Positions 24,201 through 36,200 of a stretch of DNA of 64,000 bases are shown here, piece by piece. The notes beneath the pieces were generated by a model. That model saw only the letters and a list, made by a program, of their open reading frames with translations, did not search any database and was not told the DNA's origin. This DNA comes from Callaeas wilsoni (Eukaryota; Chordata; Aves; Passeriformes; Callaeidae), in the NCBI GenBank assembly GCA_013398955.1, contig VWPU01010351.1, positions 1-64,000 on the forward strand, read 5' to 3'. A program made the translations under genes and the position numbers. Position 1 is the first letter of the stretch. Each line of letters opens with the position of its first letter.

Positions 24201-27200
24201 CTGTTGTTTGAGCACCCAAATCAGGAAATTGCTTCCTAAATTGTTTTGGGATATTAACTCGAGTTCTATATTTGCAGTCCTTCCTTTAAGGAGATTCTGA
24301 ATTTAGATAGGACCAAGCAGAAAAAAATCCATAGAACATTTTGTTTCTTCAAGTCTTTTACTGTTGCATTTTCCCAGAAGGTTCGTGGAGGGAATCAGTT
24401 AGTGATGCATGCCTACAGCTATTGAGAGTATGAGGGGCTATGAAAAAAATAGTATTATCAGCTATTGCCTTCACAGAGAACCAGTGTGCTTAAAAAACCA
24501 GCAGCTGAATATGCCTTAATTACTAAAATTGATTGCAGGGAATGGTGATATTAAAAGTTGAAAATGGATAAGAACTAATAATAGCTGCTTGCTCTCTGGG
24601 GAAAAATGAGGTGCAAGCAGCTGTGAAAAGATTGTGAAATGCTGTGATGATACGAAAAGGATTTGAGATGAAATATTATAATAGCACATGTTTAGTCGCT
24701 CTCTGAAGTTCTGGTGGGAATTTTTTAGTTGAGTAGGAACTTCAGTTTGTGTCATTTTGCCTGCATGTTGAAGGCTTACTTTAAAAATAAACAAACAAAC
24801 ATAAACACCCACAAAAACATGCAATAAAATACTGGAGGAAGAGACAGAAGGATAAAGCAGAGTATAATGGAGACTCCTTTTCAAACAACAAAAGGATGAG
24901 AAATGAAGAGTTTAGCAGAGTGTTGTGTGCAAAGTTCTGTTCATTCAGCATCCCTACATATTTTTATTACTTACTGAAAGTAGGAAAAAGATCTAAAAAT
25001 AATGAAGATCAGAAGGAAATATGTGTAAAGCAGTAGCGTGGATGAATCTATTTTAGCAAATACTTTGGAGCTGTGGAAACTTGCTTTTTAGTAGTTATGG
25101 TGATGCTAACACTTGAAGTCATTCCAACGTACTATAAAATACTTAATGTTGGAGCATTCCATGGCAGAGAATCTTTCTGAATGATCTCAGTCAACCTTAA
25201 AGTACTATTTACCTTCTGAAGGAATTGGAAACTGAGACTGAAATGTTAATTGTGACTTCAGGCTATAGTGCCCTATGCAGGGTCCAAATTAACAGTGTCT
25301 AAAAGTGAAGCCCCAGGTGTATTTGAAGCTTCTATAATAAGACAAACTAGTCTGGACTAGTCTTGGTCATCTCTTGAAGACAATAAGTGGTTTTTATGTT
25401 GATTAGGATTAATTTTCCCAGTGGTAATAGTCTGATGGCAATTTTTAAGTTTTGACAGTTTATCTTGCTGTGTATCTTGCTAGGACCAGCATGTTTTATT
25501 TAATTTGTATTTTAATATTGCAATAGGAAAATACAGCACAACGTATATGGATCATCCCATAAGCTGCTCATTCCAAGGCAAACGAATGATTCCTTCATTT
25601 TATGTGTCAAGTAAAAAAGCCCCACATCTATATTTAGATAACTTGCTCACGAGATACGGCAAGATGTTCTTACTCAGTGCACAGCACAGTGAGTTGGCAG
25701 GGCTGGTGTTTCACATGACTGATAATGCAGAAGTTTCTATTGGTATTGCTGTGGGTAGGACAAAGAATCATGATGAAGAGGGAACAAGATAGAGACAGTT
25801 CACAGTATCCCCAAAATACCTATCAGAAGAGCCACTTAAAATAAGCCTTACTGCATGCTTGTGGTATTTTGGTAAAGGGGTATTAATACGTGTTAGAAAA
25901 GACTCTATTTATTTAAAGATTTACTACTATTTCCAAAGACAGTTAAAAGTGCAAGGGATTTCACTTTATCCAGAGATAACTTTAAGAGAACCATACATAC
26001 GCTTATGTTATAGATGACTTCAGAGGTGAAAGTACAGAAAAGAGTAATCAGTAAATACAGATCTGCTTTCTGTTTCGCCAGAAAAGCAGTATCATTTACC
26101 ATGAAAGGTTAAGGTGTAATGTATGAGGAGAGTTGCGTGTTCCTCAGCACGTGGCTGATAAACACGAATGAGCACAGTGACTCTCGCCATTTTCTCTGAA
26201 GAAGAGGGCACAGCTGCAGATACCACCAGGAGGGCATCTACCCATGGCTACAGTATTGCATCCTATCCCTGAACTGATGGACTGTTTGATTCTGGAAAAT
26301 GGCTGAGTGTGAACTGACTCTTGATCATTAATCGTCTAATCATCCAATGTATTTTTTCTTTAAAAAGCAAAGAAAAGAAGGGAAAAAGTATGAAAAATAC
26401 CACTAAAAAAATCCTCAACAAGGTGTATCGTGGAAGAACCAGAGGGCTGTGAACTGAGCAAATACAGGATAAAGACTTACAGGGATTGCTAAGAGGTGCT
26501 TTGGTGGAGCAGATACCATATGCAAGATTTTATACGCGGTTCTCTCGGCTCTCATAGCTTCCTGTATGTGAATAGTAGGTGCATAAGCACCACAAGGGCC
26601 AGAAAAGGAGCTTACTGCTTAAACATTGTGATGTGTAGGAAGAAAAAAAAGTATACAGTGAGTGGCTGTCATTTGTGGACACTTACTACACATCCTAAAT
26701 TATCACTAGTTAGTTACTAAAATTTTTAAGTAGGTTTTTTTTACTGAAACTTTCTATTAGATAAGCTGATTAATCTTATATTTAGAAAATGCTTCACACG
26801 ACACAAGCCAGCTAGCTTGTCCTTCATCCTTCAGTGGTAAGGGGATTGTGTTTGGGCAAGTAAAATACAGCTTCGCCTGAAGCTATTTCTGTTTCTGACT
26901 TCCAAAAGAGTGGATTTTCTAAAACTTTTAAGTTTTGGCACAGCTGCCCTGAAAAGTTTAAATGGAAAATGATGACAAAGTCTGGGAGTGGGCATCTAGT
27001 AGAATATGCTGAGGCAAAAGAACAGTGATGTCACAGGTGTGAAAACAGTGTTTTCTTGATGAGAAGGCATCTCAGTTAAAGGAAATTAAAACAGCAATTA
27101 AAACAAATATTAAGGCTAGGGAAAAGGGCAATAGAATGTCTATTAACAAAAATAGACATTAATGAATAATGGACTAAAAAGTGTATTCCAGTGTGGTCAG

Positions 27201-30200
27201 AGATAAAGCATTTAATATATTTTGCGGGGCGGGGGGAAATAGCCTTGGTCAGAGATAGACTCAGTGACAGGTGTGGATGGCAAAGCTGAGTAATTTAGTA
27301 AATGAAGGAAGAGCAGTAATTTCTCTTGCAGGTTTTGACTGAAGCTGGGGCATATATCTACCTCATGTTGTGCTACTGATGTAATAAAGATGTTTGTCAT
27401 AATAAAAGAATATGAGATGGCATCTGCTAAAATAAATATTCTCAGCTGACTGTGAATTATATAAACTAGACAAGGAGTTTTCTGAATTGCTGAAGTTAAT
27501 TAATAACTGCAGAAATCTTAGTTTCCTGCCAGCATGGTTCCAGGAAAAGCTCCAGTAAAAAGCTGCTTTTTTGCCTTCCTGAAGCTCCTGGAGACTCTAT
27601 GGGAGCTGTCCCTGGCACACACCGTATACTGTTGTCATCAGCACTCATCTCTCTGTGGCTGCTCTCTTCCTGCATGAAGCTGATAATTTCCCAACTGAAA
27701 TAAAGGGGTGTCCCTCTGCACCCAGGGTGCTGCAGTCTTGGCTCAGGACCTTGTTGGACTCGGTGATGACCTTACAGTCGCCTTCCTCTCCCCACCCCAT
27801 TTGGTTCTGGGAGACAGTAACTGCTTGGGAGTTTCCCAAGTCCTTCCTGTGTTGTTGTAATAGAACCAAGCTATTTTAATCTTGTGTATGTCTTCATGGC
27901 TGACCAAGGTCTGTCCACAGGAGCTAATCTTTGTCTCCAAATATATTTGTATTTGTGATGAGCATTTTTGTGTTGGTTTGTTTGGTTGTTGGTTGGATTT
28001 GTTTGTTTGTTTTTAACTCCGTGTTGAGCACTGAGTAATCAACACTTTGCTGTAGCAGAATCCCCTTCCTTGACTTTGCTGAGGGTGCTCTCAGTCCCAC
28101 TGCCCATGTCACTGACAAACCTGTTTAACAGCGCCTGGCCCAATACTGCACCCGAGCCTCGAGGAACACTTCTGCTTTTCAGATTGCTGGCAGACACCTT
28201 CCGTGGGATCCATTGTGACAGGTTTTCTTTCTGGTAGCTATCACAGACAGAGGTGGCAATTCTGAATAGTTACCCTCCATCCCTGCTTTCCTCTGATTAA
28301 AGCAAGGAAAAGATCAGTTTTAACTATACCTTGCTTCAGGAGGCAGAGGGCCAGGTATGTGGAGAAGTGTGTAGCCCTGGCAGTTGTTGGCTGTGCAAAA
28401 CTAGGTGTTGATCAGCCCGGAGAGATCTCTGCTGGCTGCAGCAGCTTGTGGACAACCGTTTCTGGATTGGCTTTCTGTTTTGCAGGATAGCTAATCAGTT
28501 TTGGTTCATGTCAAAATAAATCTGTGGCATCCCAGTATCTTTTTGCAGACCTTGAACACAGATTATGTGATTTTTAGATAGCTTTAGTGTAATTGGAAAT
28601 CATTAGATATTTTTAAGGATCGAAAGTAGGAGCCCAGATATTTGCTGTGTTTCTATGTAACCTTTCAAAAATTTAAGGCTGTTTCCCCTAGTCTGTTTTC
28701 CTAGCTATCTTTCCCTACCCCCTTTTTTATTTTCTTCTAGAACTGCATTTTTTAAATCTCTACTGAAGTTGTCAAGGCTAGTTAGAGGAAGGAGATTGTG
28801 TGCCTGTCTCATGCAATTCCTGTATTGCGAATACGACTGAAGCTAATAAAAAGAGACTTCTATAATGATTGTACAGCAGCAGAACGAGGTTATGTTTTAT
28901 AGCTTTGACAGCTATCCAAAAGATGTCTGTTTCTGGTGGATGGGTGTTCTTAATTGCAAAAGATTCTGCTTTCCTGCTTTTAAGAAGAATTGTAGGACAG
29001 AATGGTTATGATATTGCGGTCACTGACGCAGTTGTTTAGCATATGCATTGAGAAACAGGCCTGTATGTATCGGTGCATCTAGAATTTCACACAGAAAGCT
29101 CCAGTGTGAGTACCATATCTGGAACAAGACCTGCTGCTGAGAGGTAGAGGACAGCAAAATGGCTATGATCTTTCTTTATCCTTCTGGCACACAGTAGAAA
29201 TGTTGCTCTATACAGGCACATAGCAATAAGGGAATAGATTTATCAGACTTCGTTGTTAGGCAAACTCTGATGGACATGAATAATACAATAAAGTATGACA
29301 TGTATATTTTAATATTAGGTCCTTAGAAGAACACCATGATCATCCCAACATGGTAATGGGAGATCTTCAGTCAGATGAAGACGATATCATGAACAGTTCT
29401 GATGAAGATGATGACACAAATTCTGATTCCAGCAAGGGGGAGACTGATCCTCAAGAAGATAAACAGGTATCTTTATCTTTATCTTCTGAAGCTATTCCTC
29501 ACTCTTGCAGTATTTCATAAGTTGTAACCTGCTGGGATATTTTCAAGTGTAAACCACCTGTTGCCTGTTGAGGTCTAACCTTCTGCTACCTTCTGCAAGT
29601 GCCAGCATGGAGTAATTTTCCTTATTTTAATCTTATTTCTTTTTCAAATGAGGAGCGGGAAGACAGTGTTAACTACTCTGAATGAAAGGAAGTCATGAGG
29701 GTCCTATCCCTCCCTTTGGGGGTACCCATGTTCTTACTTCTCAGTCCTGGACACCCTGAAACCAGCCTGCCCGTAGACCAGTGCCTCTCCTCAGCACCAG
29801 TCTTGGCAGCTGTTTCCTTTGATAGCAGTTATATCTGCTTCCTTTCTTTAAAAATAATTAGAAACCAAAACAAAACAAAAACAAGCCCCAACAAGACAAA
29901 CGGAAAAACCCAATGAAACTTTTTAGTGCTGGAAGAGAATACTTGGTGTGTCGGACCTGATGTTGTTAAACCAAATGAGAGGACTAAATTGGGAAGGGGA
30001 AAGAGTCAAAGGAAAAGCTTGTTCCTGTGAAACTAAACAAGACTTTACCTGTATACGAGCTAACTTACCTTGAGTGTCTCTAGAAATGCCCTCAACCTTT
30101 CACAACAGAGTTTTACGGCAAAGCATCCCCATTAGGAGGGTTCTCAGGCAGGTTTTATGCAGTAATTCAGCTCTCGCTGTGAGGCATCTGCTGTCACTGG

Positions 30201-33200
30201 CTTCAGCTGCCTGCGGCACGTGCGGCCGGCAGCTGGGAATTAACAACCAACTTCCTCACAGCGAGAGCAGCTGCAGAGGAGAATGAAGCAGTCTCTGCAT
30301 CGGTCATCAGCTGGGCTTGTTTTATTTTTCCTTACCACAAGCATCTGGCTGTTTTGACGCTTTATATCTGTTAGGGGACTTACAGGGCTCTTTTCCAGTG
30401 TTGTGCCGGAGAGCCTTACTTGCATCCCTTTGGTTCTCCCATTAGAGACTCTCAGAGCCAGAGTATCTTTGTCTGAGCAAATGCAAAGTGGCCCTTTCAG
30501 CACCAGCTGGTATGTGAAAAGTCTTTGAAATGGGGTTGAAAACAGACTGTGATATTTCGTTTTGTAATTATTTAGCGGTAGCATCTTGTACTCAAAATAC
30601 TAATTTTCATCTCATTTGCAACTGACACATCTACAGTGATGGCAGATACCTTGCTCTGCATAATTGGCTTACTTGTGAATTCAGTCTTGTAGGAAGCGTG
30701 TCAGCTGTGCTTTCTAAATAGGCACAGAAGCCTGAGAATAGGTGTTACAATCTTGCCTGGATGTGAGTGACCCACACTGGATAGATCTAAGTGTTCTTTG
30801 GAAATAAGATATAGTAAGTAAAGTAAAGTAAAATCCCAGATCTGTGTGCAGATGTCTGTCTATATAGTATATAAAATAAATAATATATTTTGCACATATG
30901 TGGTGTTATACCAAATTGTTTAATTTAGAAATTAATTTTAATTTAGTAATTAGGCATGGTGTCATTTGAATTCCAATGCAAAAATTTAATTTAGATTTAT
31001 TTTTTATTTTAAGTACAACAATATTGTTAAAACCAACCTATGAGTACTATCTGTTCCATGGTTTATTTTCCAGCATTTGAGACTAAATTATAGGTTTTGA
31101 GAAGAAAATCTTCAGAGAAATCTTGCAACATTAGTGCTTATGAACCAGAGTTTTGTGGATAAAATGCCACTGATACCTTATTTTCTAGATAAACTGTTCA
31201 GTGCCCATGTTATACTACCATACTCAATGCAGCCTTCCCAGGACTTCCATCTCACTTGAATTGTATATCCTGTGATGTTTTAGGGCTCCTCATCCTCTCT
31301 TTCTTTGCAGCCCATTAAAATGGAAGCCTGAATGTGCAATAGATGTGGTGACAGCTGGCAGCAGAGAAGCATATGGCAAACCATGAGAGCTGTTTTGGAG
31401 AAAGGTGTTCTGTCTGAGGGAAATTGTACATGGAAGTTACACTGTGTAGCAAACACATTTGCATCCCAATTCGTGCCCTGTTTGCTTTGTTATACCTGTT
31501 CCCTCTATCTGATGTTGGACAGTGCCATCGGTTTTTTTGGAAGCCGAATGTGCATGTGAAACCCAGCATCAGCTCCACAGTGTTTCCAGGCGGATGACAA
31601 GGCTCACATTTCTGCATCTTTGGAGTACAGCTGCTATGTATTCCAGCAGCTCTGTTAGCAGATTGTCAGAAACTGGCTTGTCTCTTCAACGTGATTTTTT
31701 TTCCTTTTTTTTTTCTCCTGTCATCTTGTTTTTCAGTAAAGAAAATGTATATGTCTTTTAAGATGTTCCTGAAACACATTTGAGTTCACTGCAAATATTA
31801 CCGTTGCTGTATTAATCAGAAAAAAAGAATCAAATAATACGGAAATATTACCTGTACTTTAGTACATTTGCTAAACCAATAATTGTTGTTAGCTAGGACT
31901 TCATTCATTATGGGTTTCAGTGCTTCCTGTAATAATTAAAAGAAAAGGCTGACAGTGTTGTAAAAACTGCTCTTAGCTAATATTGCTGTTTCCAGATACA
32001 AGCTAAATTGATTTTCTGACAGATCCTGAAAAACTAGAAGATGTCAAAGCCAAGAGATTTCAAAGCAGCGTGAAGTGTTTTTCTTAGAAGTAACTATCAA
32101 ATAATTACGTTGAATTTAATGAACTAACAGCTGGAAATGATCTTTATGACAGTTTTAGTATGTGTGTAGTGTAACATATAATTTTATTTGCAGAGTAAGG
32201 CAGCTGGAAAGAAAACAAAGGTTTACCATATTGCCAAGGAGATCATGAGCTCAGAGAAAGTGTAAGTGTCAATGCTAAACTTAATAACTACTCAATTTAT
32301 TTTAATTGGGCAATTAAAATGTAACTGTTTGCTTTTTCTTGCTTTTCTGATAGGTTTGTGGATGTGCTAAAGCTCTTACACATTGTAAGTACTCAGAAAA
32401 AAAGCAGTTTCCTCTTCTATTTGTTTAATCTATTAAAGTTTTATGTTTAGGCTTTATGGTAGTGACTGTGCCTTTTTTCTGCTGCATCTACGTATTCAAA
32501 ATATAAAAATTAATCTATTTAAGCTGAACTTTAAAGTTTCACATTTTACATAATGGATGAATATTTTCTTGGTTCCTTCTGGATCTTCTTAATAATTTAT
32601 GCAGTTTCCAGTCGAGTATGGGAATTGAATAGATATCAATTTATGTTAATCAGAATCATATTTATAAGCCAGCTTGTACTGGCTTATAAATATGTACATA
32701 GCAACAAAAATAAAGTTTTTGGTTAAAATAACTCCTTAAATGGTGGGGGGAGGCAGGAACAATTTACTTTTAGAAATGGTGTATTAAAATGCACATTCTT
32801 GAAGTAATCCAGTTAATAGCCAATAGCTCTAATGGTGCATCCATCACCATGGAAGCATATTTTTTTGAGGCTGCAGTTCCTTGACAAATGTTTGCCTTCT
32901 GTTAACACCTGTCATTGTAGTGCCTGCAATGTGTTCTACACAGCAAGGGTTAAGTATTTCATCCGTGTTTGTGCAGATCAGTCATCTGTAAAACATGCTG
33001 TGTTGAAGGTGATAATAGGAAATTAATGAAGAATTTTTCTTTCTCCAGCTCCGTTTTGTGTGTTTTCTGTCAAGTTTGAAATGATACGTGTTTGTACCAT
33101 TTTGTCACTCTATTAAGTGCAAGCATCATGGTTTTTTTCCTTGGGCAATAGAAGTGGTTATATTGCAAACAGATGCATGGGTCTGTCTCGGTCTCTTGAG

Positions 33201-36200
33201 AAGCATGTTCTGTGAAACTGGGAACAAAGGCTCTTATAGATGCTTGTATATAGTCCTGTAATACAGAGATTTTTTTCAAGGAACAAAATACTCACCACAT
33301 CATTGGCTGATTCCTCTTTTGCTTTCCTCCTAGTAATTGATTTTCTGATTCTTTTCAAGCTTGGTTTTTAAGAACTGGCTCAGTCAGTTGCAGCCAATAT
33401 ATAAGTTATGTTTAACATGGGTTCTAATACAGAACTCAATCTTAAATACTCGTAAAAGAAAGAGAGTTGTTAAAAGCAAGTTTTAAGCTATGTAATTTTA
33501 AATTATATTTTTCAGACATTTAACTTATTTTTTAAAGGTGTCTTTGCTTTTCTCTGTACCAGTTCTTTAGGTAATATGTGCCATACTGGAAGAAGGGCTG
33601 TTGGTAAGGAGGATGCAGGCAAGCAGAAGAACAATGTGAAAAAGGGAAGAGTAGAGAGCTTCGGAAGTTTCTAGGATAGACTTAAGGCTGTCCCCACAAT
33701 GTAAATGAGAGGTGGTGTAGGATGTGTTTTGCTCTTCCTTTAATGGATAACTTGCAACTCTATTCATGACAGTCTGCTAGTTTCTAGCTGCCAAATAAAA
33801 ACTATTAGAAATGTTTTTGTTGACTAGCAATAACAATCAGCATGTATTCAGCCTGGTCTAACAGGGAGGATGCTAGGCTAGGAGGTGAGGAAATTCTTTG
33901 TCCTTAACTTGTCAGTTGGCCTGCAGCAGGAACCTCCGTGAGTGTCCTTGTCAGAGAGGGCACTGGTTTTGAGCCTCTGTGTCTGTGCATTCTTCCTTGA
34001 ATAAAAACTGCCATAGCTGAGAAAGGTTGCAGACACACAGTTTTTTATTTCCACAGAGTGGTATGCCTGAGGATTTGTGTGTTTTTCACACACACTATTA
34101 AATCAGTAGATTTAATAATATATTTCTTATGGATAATATTTTAATGTTGGTAAAACTATCTTTTTGATTTCATGTGCACTGACCACTTAGGCTTACTACC
34201 TTCAGTGTCAGGATTACTAACTGCCAGTCAAGCAACCTCTAACAAATTTCTAAATTGGAGCTCAGTTTCTGCCCAGACTGGGCTCTTTTACCCATAGTAA
34301 AGATTTAGCTGGTGTGGGATGCTCGATTGCACCTTCTGAGCCATCTATTAGTGGTTTTCCACTTGAAATTTAGTGACTAATTCCATTAGCAATGATCTAA
34401 AATGAATAATATTCTCCTCAGTATATTTTACCAACGTCAGCTAAATGCATCACATGGCACCAAAGAAGAGGACTGTTGATGTAAGAAAAAGCTTTTTAAT
34501 TTGCTTCTTCTTAGAGCCTTTGAAGTGGAATCTAAAGCAGTTGAGGAGGTAGGAATGTGACTGCACACTGGTTACAAGTACCACTGAAATTTTTTAGCAT
34601 TTTTTTCTTTTACGTTGACAAAGTCAAGTTAGGTGGAGCAACTCTTCCAAGATACCAGGGTGCCAGCCTATGTGGACCCTGTCGCACATTACATCTGACT
34701 GCTTCTGTTGAAGACACACTGCAAAATTGTAAACACTTGGTGATACTTCTCTAAATACTAAACAAGCTGGTCATAACAGAGATAAGGGGCTCACCTGGCT
34801 TTGCACACAGCACACAGAGTCTCAGACTCAGCAAATGGGGTTGCCTGAGGGTGTAATCAAGCATTAGATGTAATCTTGAATTCTCTGTATTGCTGTTACT
34901 ATGTTAGTGCTCTTTTAGGAGATGAGATTCCAGTAAAATCCTTTTAGAAACTACTGGAAACAAAAGAGCTTAAATCAAACTAGCTCTTCTGTATGCATGT
35001 TTGTAAGATGGTTCATGCATTGCCTCCTGAGAGTGAACAAGAGTTGAGAATATGGGAGAAGTACTATTTTTTCCCTAAGGACACTTGCAGAAAAAAGAAA
35101 CAGTGAACTGGGTGTAAAACACAAATGACATAAGAGAAAGAAGCTTATCACTTCTCTCTGAGTTGCCCTGTGCCTAAAAAACACCCAGAGTTCCTCGAAA
35201 AAGGAGTAAGGCAGGATTGGTGGCCTTTGTACTTCTTTGTTGTGGGATTCTTTGGAGATGGTTTGCTTTGCATGAGTGAGAGGACCTCCTCAGCAGCACC
35301 TTGGCACTGTGAGGGTAAGCTGCTCAGCTTATTTGTTGTCATTTTTTTTGTACATTTTTGTTCTGAATTTTGTTCTTTTGCCAAAACCCTCTGCTCTTTT
35401 TGTTTTTCCACTCTTTAATTCTGTTTCCTCCCTGCTGCTGTGGTATAAGCAGCAAGGCTTCTGGTCCAGCAGAGAAACTTGGTTTTTTGAGATTACTCCT
35501 TCCACTGCAAGGCTTAGTGTGTAACTTTTTGCTGTGTGAAAAGAAAAGCTTAGGTCTGTGGGCTTTTGCCTGAGCCTTTAAATCTGTGCTTCTGACTTAG
35601 ACCCCTGTTCTGTCCATATTTGGACTCTGAGACCAAGTAGGAGCTTATCAGGAGGCACCTCTTAGCATTTCTGCAGCCACAAGATCAACCTCTTAGTGGA
35701 GACAGCAGATAAGAGGTCAAGCATCATTTTCTATTGTGTGTCCTTCCAGAGACACTTAAAATAGCAAAAAATTCTGGTTTAATGTTTCCATTTTTCAGAA
35801 GAAAATTGCAAAATTCTCTGTATAAAAACTATGTATAGTTTCATATATCTGTAAAAACTGATGTGTATTGTAGCCAAGCATTATGAAAAATAATTCATAG
35901 TAGATTTGGAAAAAGAATGTAATGAAAAATAAAATAGCTGTGGCCTTTGGAGCAAATTTCTGACCTCTGGTTCTGGCTTACAACTGACTTACTCTTTGAC
36001 TGTGAAAAATTCTTTCAACCTCCAACTCCTTTTTCTCCATCAGCAAAATTTCAATATTTGACTAGTCTGAAGTGAATATGTTGATAAATTTTTAGTCTCT
36101 GAAGTACTTTAGAATGGCTGAGACATTGGACAATAAGTTGCAGCTGTAGTCCTCTTACTAAGAAGACTAATAAAATAATTTTAGTTTAGAAGGAAATATT

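Larger units (their letters stand above)
12109..29318 (+). other. FGD6 intron 2
   Basis: About 17.2 kb. It holds a CR1 3' fragment (12822-13069), a perfect 13-bp hairpin (13739-13767), three T/G-rich tracts, a C10T11 run (17893-17913), a G9 run (about 16227-16235), a two-copy local duplication (21203-21605 and 23610-23988), a second shorter repeat pair (20831-20914 and 21955-22038), and smaller hairpins at 23002-23023 and 27135-27160. No coding exon of FGD6 and no other gene was recognised; open frames in it are short and lack domains. Confidence 0.85.
29467..32193 (+). other. FGD6 intron 3
   Basis: About 2.7 kb. It includes an A/C-rich low-complexity run (29861-29913) and a locally GC-rich nested hairpin (30171-30267). 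No exon or gene recognised. Confidence 0.85.

Noticed and set aside
25505..25792. 95-codon + frame in intron 2
   Set aside because: Composition is mildly protein-like, but no family was recognised and there is no acceptor, donor or poly(A) arrangement around it.
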